This document shows, piece after piece, positions 16,997 through 25,041 of a stretch of DNA of 44,414 nucleotides. Position numbers and translations under genes: made by a program. Origin of the DNA: a virus; IMG/VR virus record IMGVR_UViG_3300036860_000262, positions 1-44,414 of that record; one strand, 5' to 3'. Each line of letters begins with the position of its first letter. The stretch's first letter is position 1. Under the pieces are notes generated by a model. The model saw only the letters and a program-made list of their open reading frames with translations. It searched no databases and was not told where the DNA came from.

Positions 16997-18789
16997 CAGG
17001 CCGCCTGACTGCCCACGCTCCGCAGCATCGCGTCCAGCGCGGTGCCGCCGCCCTGCATGGGCGTCTTGCCCAACGACTGCGCCGCGGCCGCCGTGCTCTT
17101 CGCCTGCTCGGCCTGCTGCGCGGCCGCGGCCGCCTGTTGTTCGGCGTCAGCGAGTTGCTGCGCCTCGTCGTTCGTGCGCGTCAGCTTCGGGTTCGTACCG
17201 AGCATGTCGGCGTAGTCGTCGACCGCCTGGAAGGCGTTGACCTTGTGGCGCACCATCGGGAACGTCTCGGCGAGCGCGATCGTCGATTGCAGGAACCGGT
17301 CGTGTCCGACCACACCCACCAGCTTCTGCGCCTGGGCGAGGATCGAGACGTACTCGACCTTGAGCTCCATGTTGAGCAGCTCCTCGGGCGGCTCGGGAAT
17401 CGCGCCGGCGGCGAGCATGATCGCGAACGTGCGATCGATCAGCCGATCGAGCAGCTCGTCGTTCAAGCGCTCGAGCACCGGGCCGAGCGCGAGCAGCTTC
17501 TCTTCGTGGCGCTCCTCGACCTCCCGCGCGGTGATCGGTTGTCCGCCCCGCGCGGAGTACTCCGACATCGCGAGCATCAGAAACAAATCTTCGTAAAACG
17601 CGCGGCGCACGCGATCGCGCGTCTCGCCCATGTCCATCACCAGGTACTGCAGGCCCTCGAGCCGCACTTCGTGGATCGGGCTGAGGCCGCGACCCGTGCC
17701 GCCGCGTTCGTCCTGCACGTACGTGATGCCACCAGGCACCAGGCTCACCTTCTCGGTGCGGAGCTCGGGCGGCCCTTTGAGCGGCGGATCGATCGCTTTG
17801 GCGATGGCCTTGGCTTTCTGCCGCTGCTGCAGCTGCAGCCCCTTGGTGTCGCCGAGCGCGGTCATCCCCGGGCTGTCGGTGCCGTAGGTGTCTTCGCCCG
17901 TGACGTCCCACCGCGGCACGAGCACCGGGAAGGTGCGGAAGCCCCGCACGGCGAGCACCGCTTCGCTGTTGTGGAAGTCCGCGTCGGCCCGGCCCATCTC
18001 GTAGTGACACGAGTGAAACGGCATCGTGTAGCGCGCCTCGATCCGCGTGCGATCGAGCTCGCGGTTCGGGCTGACGAACCAGGTCACGTCGACGGGCGAC
18101 GTGTAGTTCGCCATCTCGTACTGGTTGCGCACCTGCGACGAGACGCGGGACCAGTCAATATCGCGCGGGTTGCCGTTCACCATCGCGAAGCGCTCGACCG
18201 CCTGCTCCACGGTGAGCTGATAGTCGCGCGAGAACGTGTTGGGGAGGCCGCGCTCGTCGAGACCGGCGACGAAGCTGCCGATCGGATAGCTGTAGAAGCG
18301 GACCAGGTCCTTCGCGTCCTCGAGCGCGCCGATCGCGCCCGTGCCGAACACGCCCATGTCGCCGTAGAGCGTGGGCAGAACGTTGTACAGGTTCGATTTC
18401 TGGAGCACGTCGAGCATCCGCCGCGTGACGGTGAAGAGCCACTCTTTGACCGGCGGGTAGTCGTTCAGCTCGCGGTCCGGCGTCGACAGCTTCATCCACG
18501 GTCGCGCCGGCGACGTCAGCCCGGCGTGCAGGCCGCTCGCGAGCGTGCGCGCGGCGAATCGCGGCGCCGAGTCGATGATGTTCTGCGAGCGCCGATCGCC
18601 GCGGTTGCGGTCGGTGATCATGAACCGCGTGCGCCGCGGGAAGAAGTAGTCGGCGAGCTCTTTCCAATGCGCGTCGAACGTCGAGCGCTCGGAGAGCAGC
18701 GCTTGCTTCTGCTGCTCGTAGCGCTGCCGCTTCGTCAACCCTGACGGGTGATTCGACACCGCCGCCGTCGCGCCGTAGCCCGCCGCCAT
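16996..18789 (-). CDS. Portal (head-to-tail connector) protein
   Basis: 597 residues. Its sequence is that of the podovirus head-tail connector family: LKELADYFFPRRTRF, SGLHAGLTSPARPWMKL, GDMGVFGTGAI and FYSYPIGSF in the N-terminal half, then DPPLKGPPEL and the helical EEPPEELL-type C-terminal region. The last 80 residues are Gln/Ala-rich, as in the barrel or crown of other portals. Twelve copies should form the DNA entry and exit ring, contacting terminase outside and the adaptor domain on the tail side. The start ATG overlaps the stop of the small gene before it. Confidence 0.93.
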   Translation of the reverse strand: MAAGYGATAAVSNHPSGLTKRQRYEQQKQALLSERSTFDAHWKELADYFFPRRTRFMITDRNRGDRRSQNIIDSAPRFAARTLASGLHAGLTSPARPWMKLSTPDRELNDYPPVKEWLFTVTRRMLDVLQKSNLYNVLPTLYGDMGVFGTGAIGALEDAKDLVRFYSYPIGSFVAGLDERGLPNTFSRDYQLTVEQAVERFAMVNGNPRDIDWSRVSSQVRNQYEMANYTSPVDVTWFVSPNRELDRTRIEARYTMPFHSCHYEMGRADADFHNSEAVLAVRGFRTFPVLVPRWDVTGEDTYGTDSPGMTALGDTKGLQLQQRQKAKAIAKAIDPPLKGPPELRTEKVSLVPGGITYVQDERGGTGRGLSPIHEVRLEGLQYLVMDMGETRDRVRRAFYEDLFLMLAMSEYSARGGQPITAREVEERHEEKLLALGPVLERLNDELLDRLIDRTFAIMLAAGAIPEPPEELLNMELKVEYVSILAQAQKLVGVVGHDRFLQSTIALAETFPMVRHKVNAFQAVDDYADMLGTNPKLTRTNDEAQQLADAEQQAAAAAQQAEQAKSTAAAAQSLGKTPMQGGGTALDAMLRSVGSQAA

Positions 18790-19073
18790 CAGTAGCCGCC
18801 CATGAACCCAGATCGGATCGGCTGAAACGCGGCACCCGCGGTGCCCGAGGCGACGCCGCGTTGCGTGCCGGCGATGGTCGTCGCCGGCGGCGTCGCGACC
18901 GTGGCCTGCTGCGCGCGCAGCTTCGCGACCAACTTGCCCATGAAGGGTCCACGGTCCTGGAGCCGCTTGAGCGCCTCGTCGAGCGGCAGACGCGTGCCGG
19001 CGCCGGCGTCAGCGCCAGGTGTGAGCCCCGTCGTTGCTTTCATCACGCCGAGTAAACTGCGTGCGCCGCCCAT
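18789..19073 (-). CDS. Small protein before portal, 94 residues
   Basis: Starts MGGARSLLG, one base after the neighbouring gene's stop, and ends in a stop overlapping the portal start. There is a helical middle (LPLDEALKRLQDRGPFMGKLVAKL) and a Gly/Ala/Thr-rich end finishing FMGGY. Similar small genes occur at this place in podovirus late operons. I cannot give a function. Confidence 0.7.
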   Translation of the reverse strand: MGGARSLLGVMKATTGLTPGADAGAGTRLPLDEALKRLQDRGPFMGKLVAKLRAQQATVATPPATTIAGTQRGVASGTAGAAFQPIRSGFMGGY

Positions 19074-19074
19074 G

Positions 19075-19272
19075 TCACTCTCCGTTCGCCAGTTTCTCGA
19101 TTTGCCTGGTGTTCAACGTGATCGTGTTCGGCCCGGTGTACGGCGGCATCGGCTCGACCGTGTGGAGCGTCACGTTGCAGTAGTCGGTGCCCGGCTGCAC
19201 GCTGTCGACGATGCACGGCACGTTGACGCGATCGCCCTCTTGCACCAGCTGTCCGTTCTTGTCGTGTGGCAC
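19075..19272 (-). CDS. Small beta-type protein, 65 residues
   Basis: GTG start with a strong AGGAGGGG site seven bases upstream. It reads MPHDKNGQLVQEGDRVNVPC, then a short beta sequence with two cysteines (VPCIVDSV ... DYCNVTLHTVE). The pattern G-D-x-V-x-V-P-x-x-V looks like a small SH3-like barrel, as in many short phage late genes. Function unknown. Confidence 0.75.
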   Translation of the reverse strand: MPHDKNGQLVQEGDRVNVPCIVDSVQPGTDYCNVTLHTVEPMPPYTGPNTITLNTRQIEKLANGE

Positions 19273-19285
19273 GTTCGGTCCCCTC

Positions 19286-19738
19286 CTACGCCGCGAGGCG
19301 CTTCTGCCAGGTCGACTCGATCGGCGCGTAGCCGCGGCGCCGGTAGAACTCTCCGAGCCGGACGTTGCCGACCGGCTGAATCATCTGCAGCCAGATCGCG
19401 CCCTGCGCGCACGCCCAGGCCTCGCCGACCTGCAGCAGCCGCACGCCCAACGTGCCCCGCCGCCACTGCGGATCGAGCCACCACATCAACTCGACGCCGG
19501 CGAGCTCACCACTCACCGGGAGCGGCGTGAGCGCGATCCCGAGCATTCCGACGATCGCGTCGGCGCCGGCGACGACGACCCAGCAGCCCCCCTGCTCGAG
19601 CAGCACCGCGATGCACGCGCCCTGCGCCTCCGGGTTCGGCGTCAGCAGGCCGCGGTAGCCGCTCTCGGCGATGAACTGCAGCCCCATCCGCACCAGGTCC
19701 GCCGTGTCGGCCGCCGTCGCCGGGCGAATGCGCGTCAC
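19286..19738 (-). CDS. GNAT-family acetyltransferase-like protein
   Basis: 150 residues from a GTG that overlaps the previous stop (GTGA). It opens with TRIRPATAADTADLVRMG, the first strand and helix of GNAT enzymes. Then come IVGMLGI, ELMWWLDPQWRRGTLGVRLL (the acetyl-CoA loop region, somewhat divergent from Q/RxxGxG/A) and a late GEFYRRRGYAPIE strand. Such proteins are common in podovirus late operons beside the portal. The substrate is unknown. Confidence 0.8.
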   Translation of the reverse strand: MTRIRPATAADTADLVRMGLQFIAESGYRGLLTPNPEAQGACIAVLLEQGGCWVVVAGADAIVGMLGIALTPLPVSGELAGVELMWWLDPQWRRGTLGVRLLQVGEAWACAQGAIWLQMIQPVGNVRLGEFYRRRGYAPIESTWQKRLAA

Positions 19739-19932
19739 ACACAGACCCACACGACAAACGCCGCGAGCGCGGCGACGGGGACGAACGGCGCCCACCAGGA
19801 GCCCAGGAGCCAGCCACAGAACGGCAGCCACACGCGCACCAGATAGGCGAACACGAGCTGCTCCAGGACCCAGCCAGCCCCGTGTCGCGGGGCCTCGTCC
19901 TCGAGCGCCTCGTCGACGTCCCAGCGATTCAC
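19735..19932 (-). CDS. Small membrane protein, possible holin
   Basis: 65 residues. GTG start overlapping the preceding stop (GTGA). A charged N-terminal 20 residues is followed by two hydrophobic segments (LVFAYLVRVWLPFCGWLLG and PFVPVAALAAFVVWVCV). Two membrane spans in a tiny protein would suit a holin, but it lies far from the lysis genes at 38.6-39.6 kb. I therefore call it only a small membrane protein. Confidence 0.65.
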   Translation of the reverse strand: MNRWDVDEALEDEAPRHGAGWVLEQLVFAYLVRVWLPFCGWLLGSWWAPFVPVAALAAFVVWVCV

Positions 19933-20333
19933 GCCTCGAGCTCCGCGCCCGCGAACATCTCGGTCGCGCGCTCCATCGCCTGTTCGAGACTCGGGCCCTC
20001 GGCCTCGACGCGTGCGCATCGCTGCTGCCGGCGCGCCTCGAGTCGTCCGTTGAGCTCGCGCGCGGCGCGCCGACGTCGCTTGTCGGCCGCGCGCGCCGCT
20101 TTGCCTTTGACCTTGGGAATCTCGCGGCGCAGCGTGAACCCGCCGCGGTTCATGTGCGCGATCACGTAGCGCGAGCCGTCGGAGCAACCGACCAGGGCGC
20201 CGTCGTGCAACGTGAAACTGCGCCCGTCCGCGGTGCGGACGACCTGCTGCACCTGGTGCCCCTTCGCGCGCGCCTCGGCGAGGATCGGCGTGAGCTCGTC
20301 GCGCGTGACCCGCCGCGGCATCGCGCCCGTCAC
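19929..20333 (-). CDS. Unknown basic protein, 134 residues
   Basis: GTG start overlapping the previous stop, with an alternative ATG four codons later. It begins with a small alpha/beta part (GHQVQQVVRTADGRSFTLHDG ... VIAHMNRGGFTLR, read in pieces), then a Lys/Arg-rich helix (RAADKRRRRAARELNGRLEARRQQR) that could bind nucleic acid. No known family recognised. Confidence 0.75.
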   Translation of the reverse strand: MTGAMPRRVTRDELTPILAEARAKGHQVQQVVRTADGRSFTLHDGALVGCSDGSRYVIAHMNRGGFTLRREIPKVKGKAARAADKRRRRAARELNGRLEARRQQRCARVEAEGPSLEQAMERATEMFAGAELEA

Positions 20334-20722
20334 GCGACCTCCGCGGGCTGCTCGATGACCCGCACGAGCTCGGTGCGCAGCTGTTGGATGCGCGCCATCT
20401 TCTCGACGGTGTTGTGCCCGGCCAGGCGCGCGGCCTTGTCGGCGGCGTCCTGCATCTCCAGCGCGGCGACATGCAGCCGGTGCGCCTCGAGCAACTCGTG
20501 CCGGATGGCGTCGATCGATCGCGCGCGTGGCACCAGGCGCAGATGCGCGCTGCCGCTGCCGCTGTTCTCTGTGGTGCCAGGCGGCTCGAGCTCGAACGTG
20601 CGCCCGTCGGTCACCGGTGCGGCGTCGCCGGCTTGCCCGGTCATCGCGAGCGGCACACGATCGGCGCGGTCGCCGAGCGTGATGGGCACGGGGTAATCAC
20701 ACTGCGGGCAATTCACGTGCAT
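20330..20722 (-). CDS. Unknown protein with N-terminal CPxC knuckle
   Basis: 130 residues. ATG with GTGAGG upstream. It opens MHVNCPQCDYPVPITLG, half of a zinc ribbon. A linker and a C-terminal helical half follow (IDAIRHELLEAHRLHVAALEM, then EKMARIQQLRTELVRV). It lies eleven bases after the terminase gene and heads the short-gene run leading to the portal. Function unknown. Confidence 0.75.
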   Translation of the reverse strand: MHVNCPQCDYPVPITLGDRADRVPLAMTGQAGDAAPVTDGRTFELEPPGTTENSGSGSAHLRLVPRARSIDAIRHELLEAHRLHVAALEMQDAADKAARLAGHNTVEKMARIQQLRTELVRVIEQPAEVA

Positions 20723-20733
20723 CAGTGGGCGCC

Positions 20734-22287
20734 TCACTTGAAGGGGTCGTACTCCGTCTCGACGCGCCCGCTCTGCTGCCCGGTCAGCTGCTCCATCACC
20801 TGGTTGGGCAGATCGGGCAGGGCGTACGTGCACGCGAGTCCGTCGGCGACGTCCGGCGAGCGGCCCAGACGTTTCTTGACCTGGTCCTTCTCCTCGAGCA
20901 GGAACACGCCGTTCACGAACGTGTAGGTCGGCGTGATCAACTCGGCGACGAGCTCGGGGACGTGCTCGGGGAGCGCGGTCGATCGCTTGACGGCTTTCGC
21001 CATCTCGATCCACATCTCGGCGCGCCGGTTCTTGTAGCGGGGGTTGATCGCTTTCCCGCTGAAGACGACCGCATGCGGCGACGTGCCGGCCGCGCGCAGG
21101 TTGTCTATACAGGAATGGCCCCAGTGCCCGGTGTCGTCGATCAGCTCGAGCTGTGAGCCCCACTTCTGTTTTGCGGTCCACACGCGCGCCGCGAGCTGCA
21201 CGCCGTCGACGCCGCGGAGGATCACGGGGCTGTTCTTGACGCGCGCGTTGGCGCCCTGGCGCGCGAAGATCACCGAGCGGTCGTCGCCGAATCGCGCGAC
21301 GTCGACGCCCAGACGCTTCTGTTGCCAGTCGTAGTCGGCGGGTGCGAGCTCGCGCGCCTGCGCGGCGAGGACCTCTTCGATCGTGAGGAGCGCGTTGATG
21401 GAGCTCGGGGGGAACTGGCCGAGGATGTAGGCCATGACCCAGGGGTTGTCGCGGCCGTACGTGGCGATCTGTTCCTGCGCCCACTCGAGCGGCGTCTGCT
21501 GGTCGCCGACCTTGACGTTAACGCGCGGTGAGTACACCCACGCCTTCGGATCGTCCGGATCGCCGGTGACCCGGATAATGCGCCACTGCTGCCGCAGCTT
21601 CGTCGCGGCCTCGTAGAGCATCCCCTCGAGGCTGATCGGGTTGCCGCCCTGCAGGACCTTGCCGAAGTGCGTATTCGGCAGCGCCTGCTCGGCCGCGCGC
21701 AGCACCGTGGTCGGAATCGCGCCGCTCTCGTCGACGAGCACCAGGACGTTCTTGCCGTGGAGGCCCGAGAACGTGCGGCCCTGTTCGTCGGCGCTGCCGC
21801 TCTTGGGCCACGCGCGCGCCGCGAGGAACCAGGTCGCCGGGTGGTCGACCTGGTGAATGCGATCGGACTGCCAGCGGAACCCGCGCGAGAGGTACTCGGA
21901 GCGCGCCTGCCACTTCGCGAACTCCGCCCACAGGTTGTCGCGCAGGTTGTCGCCGGTGATCGATGTCGCGAAGCCCTTGGGGTGCTCGTAGCCGCCGCCG
22001 TCCTGCGACACCTGCGTGCCGAGGAAATGCCACCCGCACACCGTTTCGATCGCCGTCTTGCCCGGGCCCGCGCAGGCCTGCAGCGAGAGGCGCTGCACCG
22101 CGGGGTCGGCGAACGCGACGAGGACCTCTTCCTGCCAGGGGTCGGGGGTGAACTGGAAATTGTCTTGGGCGAAGCGGCACGCGCCCCACGGGAGCTCGCG
22201 CCAGTAGGCGAGCTTCGCCGCCGCGGCGCGCTCCTCAGCGGGCGTCATCGAGCACAGGAGCGCCAGGACCAGGGCGACGCATGTCAC
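20734..22287 (-). CDS. Terminase large subunit
   Basis: 517 residues from a GTG overlapping the small-subunit stop (GTGA). An ATG at 22248 is an alternative that would drop a hydrophobic 13-residue start. The ATPase half has the Walker A ACAGPGKT at 71-78 and Walker B VLVLVDES at 181-188. The nuclease half has GVDVARFGDD (Asp 329), LIDDTGHWG and SPDVADG, the three acidic sites of the RNase H-like fold. The enzyme packages DNA through the portal and cuts it. Phage type and packaging mode (cos or headful) cannot be judged from the sequence, but the circular assembly favours permuted ends or cos. Confidence 0.93.
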   Translation of the reverse strand: MTCVALVLALLCSMTPAEERAAAAKLAYWRELPWGACRFAQDNFQFTPDPWQEEVLVAFADPAVQRLSLQACAGPGKTAIETVCGWHFLGTQVSQDGGGYEHPKGFATSITGDNLRDNLWAEFAKWQARSEYLSRGFRWQSDRIHQVDHPATWFLAARAWPKSGSADEQGRTFSGLHGKNVLVLVDESGAIPTTVLRAAEQALPNTHFGKVLQGGNPISLEGMLYEAATKLRQQWRIIRVTGDPDDPKAWVYSPRVNVKVGDQQTPLEWAQEQIATYGRDNPWVMAYILGQFPPSSINALLTIEEVLAAQARELAPADYDWQQKRLGVDVARFGDDRSVIFARQGANARVKNSPVILRGVDGVQLAARVWTAKQKWGSQLELIDDTGHWGHSCIDNLRAAGTSPHAVVFSGKAINPRYKNRRAEMWIEMAKAVKRSTALPEHVPELVAELITPTYTFVNGVFLLEEKDQVKKRLGRSPDVADGLACTYALPDLPNQVMEQLTGQQSGRVETEYDPFK

Positions 22288-22598
22288 GACGCGCCCTCGT
22301 CGTCATCGGGATCTGGAGTGTCGCTGGGCAGTGGGCCGGCGATGATGCGCGCGAGGTTCACGTCCACGGATCCGCTGTGGTCATGGGCCTGCGGCGGTTT
22401 CCCGGCGTAGTAGGCGAGCAGCGTCTGCAGCAATTTGGAATCGATTTGCAGCGTGACGATCTGGCGGATCAACAGGACGCGGAACGTCGGGTCTTCGAAC
22501 GCCTCCGTGAACACCCCCTCGAGGAAGTGCTTCACGTGCTTCGTTGCTTTGTTCTGAGTTCCGGCCGTGCGGCCGCCGGTCTTGCGTCCCGCCGCCAC
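22284..22598 (-). CDS. Probable terminase small subunit
   Basis: 104 residues. GTG start without a clear ribosome site. It opens AAGRKTGGRTAGTQNKAT, the basic 'G-R-K-x-G-x-x-N-K' start common to small DNA-binding proteins next to large terminase subunits. A helical middle (HFLEGVFTEAFEDPTFRVLLI) and an acidic end (DPDDDEGAS) follow. The stop overlaps the large-subunit GTG start. The call is mainly from position. Confidence 0.6.
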   Translation of the reverse strand: MAAGRKTGGRTAGTQNKATKHVKHFLEGVFTEAFEDPTFRVLLIRQIVTLQIDSKLLQTLLAYYAGKPPQAHDHSGSVDVNLARIIAGPLPSDTPDPDDDEGAS

Positions 22599-22641
22599 CT
22601 GGATCAGGTTGTCGGCCGAACCGCGGCGCGCGCCTGCGCTA

Positions 22642-22860
22642 TTAGTGCGGGGGCTTGTCGAAGCGACGGAGCCAGACGCGGAGCAGGAACTCGTGCGCCT
22701 CGACGTAGGCCACGAGCTCGCGCGTGGCCACGTACCCGCGCCACCCGCACAGATAGCAGGTCAATTCGTCAGAGGCGCTCACGGGAACCTCGCGCGACCA
22801 GAGCTCGTCGTCCCCGCACCGTGGGCAGAGCGGCCAGCCGTCGGCGCGGTACTCAGGCAT
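22642..22860 (-). CDS. Zinc-ribbon protein
   Basis: 72 residues. Two CxxC pairs (PLCPRCGDDELW and LTCYLCGWRG) make a compact zinc ribbon, followed by a helix (ELVAYVEAHEFLLRVWLRR). The gene overlaps the end of its upstream neighbour by 8 bases. The first knuckle has the look of small regulatory or nucleic acid-binding ribbons. Function unknown. Confidence 0.75.
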   Translation of the reverse strand: MPEYRADGWPLCPRCGDDELWSREVPVSASDELTCYLCGWRGYVATRELVAYVEAHEFLLRVWLRRFDKPPH

Positions 22861-23212
22861 CGACGTGCTCGATGAACCCCACGATCTTGCGCAGGTCCTC
22901 GAGCGACGTCTCTTCTGACTTGTAGGCGAGCCGCGTCTCGAGCTCCCCGTCGCCCCACTCGGCCATCCGTAGCGTGACGCGTCGCGCAGGAATGTGACGC
23001 ACCCGGCGCGGCAGATCGTCGAAGGCCGCATGTCCTCGGCTGAACGGTGAAAAGGATTCGAGCTCGACGCGCGCCTGGTCGACCAGGAACGTGACCTCGA
23101 CGCCCGGTCGCGGGTGCTGCACGTTCGACGGGACCGGCAGCCACCCGAGCAGCCTGCGCGGCTGACAGCAACACCGCACTTCGAGCACGCGATCGGGCCG
23201 CGTCGTGATCAT
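22853..23212 (-). CDS. Cys-rich small phage protein with RCCCQPRRLLG motif
   Basis: 119 residues from ATG 23212. Near the start, VLEVRCCCQPRRLLGWLPVP is a motif seen in many small phage proteins of unknown role. Beta strands follow (VEVTFLVDQARVELESF), then a helical end (EETSLEDLRKIVGFIEH). The C-x-Q-P-x-x-L-x-G element suggests metal binding. Confidence 0.75.
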   Translation of the reverse strand: MITTRPDRVLEVRCCCQPRRLLGWLPVPSNVQHPRPGVEVTFLVDQARVELESFSPFSRGHAAFDDLPRRVRHIPARRVTLRMAEWGDGELETRLAYKSEETSLEDLRKIVGFIEHVDA

Positions 23213-23223
23213 GGATGGGCGAA

Positions 23224-23496
23224 TTAGACCAGAAGTTGACGCAGGTCCATCCCACCGACGACGAGCTGAATCGGCTGCAGCGGGCCGTTGAAGGTGTACA
23301 GCACGAGCGTCACGGGCGCGCCGTTCTTGAGGAGCTCGAGCTCGTTCGCGTCCGGTTGCCACTGCGACAACACGCGCCCATCCGGCGTGACCAGCGTCGG
23401 CAACGGCAGGTACTGCGGCTGATCCTTCGCGTACACGACTTCCCGCGTGCCTGGCGGCACCAGGTGGTAGTCGGGCCGCACGTCGATCGGCGTCAC
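23224..23496 (-). CDS. Small beta-rich protein, 90 residues
   Basis: GTG start overlapping the upstream stop (GTGA). It reads TPIDVRPDYHLVPPGTREVVYAK in pieces, then short strands (TPDGRVLSQWQPDANELELLKNGA, PVTLVLYTF). This type of short protein, with a query-like ELELLKNGAPV turn, is common in phage early regions. No function known. Confidence 0.75.
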   Translation of the reverse strand: MTPIDVRPDYHLVPPGTREVVYAKDQPQYLPLPTLVTPDGRVLSQWQPDANELELLKNGAPVTLVLYTFNGPLQPIQLVVGGMDLRQLLV

Positions 23497-23981
23497 GCCC
23501 GCACCTTCGCGCCTTTCATCGGCTTGACCTCGGCCCACTTCGACGTGTCACCCTTCGAGCGGACCATCGCGATCATCTCCACGACAAACGTCTCTGCGCC
23601 CGGCACGTAGTCCGCGCTCGGCGGCGTCGGTGGGTCGCTCTTGGGATCGCCGGGTGTGCCGACGTCGTCGCGCGCCACGCCAAGCGCCACAAGCTTCTCG
23701 ACCAGAATCGACCCGAGCAGCACGACGTCGTACGACGTGTTGCCCTCGCGCTCGCGGTGCACGACGTCGTAGCCGAGACAGGTGACGCCCTCGCCCTTCG
23801 CGTACCCGCAGGCGGTGATGAGCGCGTCGATGTTCTTGCGAAGCGATTTGTCCTGCTCGATCAGGTCCTCGAGGGGCGCGAGCTTCGCTGCCAGGCGCCG
23901 CTGCTTCCGCACGAGCGGTGGGAGTGTGTCGACCAGGCGCGCGTGACGCCGGTAGGTGTTACTCAGGTCTGCGTGTGCCAT
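23493..23981 (-). CDS. Unknown early protein, 162 residues
   Basis: ATG with GAGGCGAGC upstream. The N-terminal half is a basic coiled coil (ARLVDTLPPLVRKQRRLAAKLAPLEDLIEQ in pieces). The middle has a small alpha/beta part with one cysteine pair (ITACGYAKGEGVTCLGYDVV), and the tail is Pro-rich. The sequence suggests a scaffold or DNA-associated protein. No family recognised. Confidence 0.75.
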   Translation of the reverse strand: MAHADLSNTYRRHARLVDTLPPLVRKQRRLAAKLAPLEDLIEQDKSLRKNIDALITACGYAKGEGVTCLGYDVVHREREGNTSYDVVLLGSILVEKLVALGVARDDVGTPGDPKSDPPTPPSADYVPGAETFVVEMIAMVRSKGDTSKWAEVKPMKGAKVRA

Positions 23982-24432
23982 CAGCTGCTCGCCTCTGCCC
24001 CTCGGGGACCTTCTCGGCTCCAGGATGCTCGAGGCCCAGGTCGGCCAAGGTCAGCCCCCGCGCCGCGAGCTCGCCGAGGAACAGGTCGACGTCGAGCTCC
24101 TCGGCCGTCGGGAAGTCCTCGCCGCAGTCCGCGCATTGCCGGCGGCGCCGGTACCGATCGCTGGTGAGGACGCCTTTCGATCGATAGACCGACGAGGTGC
24201 AGCCGCCGCACCAGGGGCAGGGTGGCTTCTTGGCGTCGCTCGCCCGCCGGCGCATCCCGCGGCGCTCGACGCCCCCGGGCGGCCCGAGCGCACGCACCCG
24301 TCGGTCGCCCTGGCGCCCCTCAGGCGGGCCCGGTGACCGGACGGTCTGGTCATCGAACCCGACGGTCCGCGCGTCACCAGGGGCCGCCTGGCGAGCCGGC
24401 ACGGGCTCCCCGGCCGGCGGGTCTATCCCCAT
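23959..24432 (-). CDS. NrdR-type zinc-ribbon protein
   Basis: 157 residues from the ATG directly after the previous TAG. An internal ATG at 24255 is possible. The conserved part is CPWCGGC ... VYRSKG ... SDRYRRRRQCADCGEDFPTAE, similar to the zinc ribbon of the NrdR repressor. The NrdR ATP-cone domain is missing. The Pro/Arg-rich N-terminal 60 residues may be poorly ordered or non-coding. It probably binds DNA. Confidence 0.65.
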   Translation of the reverse strand: MGIDPPAGEPVPARQAAPGDARTVGFDDQTVRSPGPPEGRQGDRRVRALGPPGGVERRGMRRRASDAKKPPCPWCGGCTSSVYRSKGVLTSDRYRRRRQCADCGEDFPTAEELDVDLFLGELAARGLTLADLGLEHPGAEKVPEGQRRAADGTRRPE

Positions 24433-24696
24433 CTACTTTTGACCCAGGCGGCCCCGCGCCGCGGCCAGCTGGAGGCCGATGACCAGCTGCCCGAACTTCG
24501 CTTTCTGCTGTCGATCGTAGGGTTTACCGGTTTTGGCGTCGCCCCAGAGCTCGTGCACCATGGCGACGCAGCCGTCGGGCCACGACGGCGCGTCGAGAGA
24601 CGTATCCGGTGCATGCCCTACAGGTTGGACCGTCACAGCTTGGCTCGGGGAGTGCCCGTAGTATCGACGGGAAATGGCTGAGCAGGCAGGGTCCAC
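24433..24696 (-). CDS. Small unknown protein, start uncertain
   Basis: Up to 87 residues from a GTG, or 42 residues from the ATG at 24561. Neither start has a clear ribosome site. The last 42 residues (MVHELWGDAKTGKPYDRQQK, then KFGQLVIGLQLAAARGRL) are convincingly coding. G/C third-position bias weakens upstream of about 24600, which favours the short form and leaves 24562-24735 as possible regulatory sequence. No family recognised. Confidence 0.5.
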   Translation of the reverse strand: MDPACSAISRRYYGHSPSQAVTVQPVGHAPDTSLDAPSWPDGCVAMVHELWGDAKTGKPYDRQQKAKFGQLVIGLQLAAARGRLGQK

Positions 24697-24735
24697 CCGA
24701 CACAGGGAGTGAACCCCCTCGCACGCCCGGGCAGG

Positions 24736-25041
24736 TTAGTGCAGCAGCTGGCTCTCGGCGCTCAGGAGCGGCACGGCCGCGCCGTCCTCCGCGCACATGG
24801 TACGGTGCCGGCGCGCTTCCTGAACGAACCGTTCCGCAAAATCGGCGACCGCCTGGGCGAACGGCTGATCGCCGGTGCCCCGCGCGCGGTGCGCGTGCCC
24901 GAAGACGACCGCCGCGACCTGGCCGGCGGCCTGCGCGTAGGCGAGCGGCTCGAGGTCGCGCCGGGCGCAGCTGTCCTCGAACTCGGCCTCGAGGACCTCC
25001 TGGACGTCGTCGACCTGCCGCAGGAACTCGCCGACCGTCAC
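24736..25041 (-). CDS. Unknown helical protein, 101 residues
   Basis: GTG start overlapping the upstream stop (GTGA). It is almost all helical and acidic: TVGEFLRQVDDVQEVLEAEFE, then QPFAQAVADFAERFVQEARRH. It contains two cysteines that do not form a CxxC. A bundle-like small protein of the accessory block. No function assigned. Confidence 0.7.
   Translation of the reverse strand: MTVGEFLRQVDDVQEVLEAEFEDSCARRDLEPLAYAQAAGQVAAVVFGHAHRARGTGDQPFAQAVADFAERFVQEARRHRTMCAEDGAAVPLLSAESQLLH

Noticed and set aside
16330-18744. 804-codon plus-strand open frame
   Set aside because: Antisense shadow of the portal gene, caused by high G/C at third positions.
19735-19932. Firm holin assignment
   Set aside because: Two membrane spans fit, but the gene is far from the endolysin in the module between terminase and portal.
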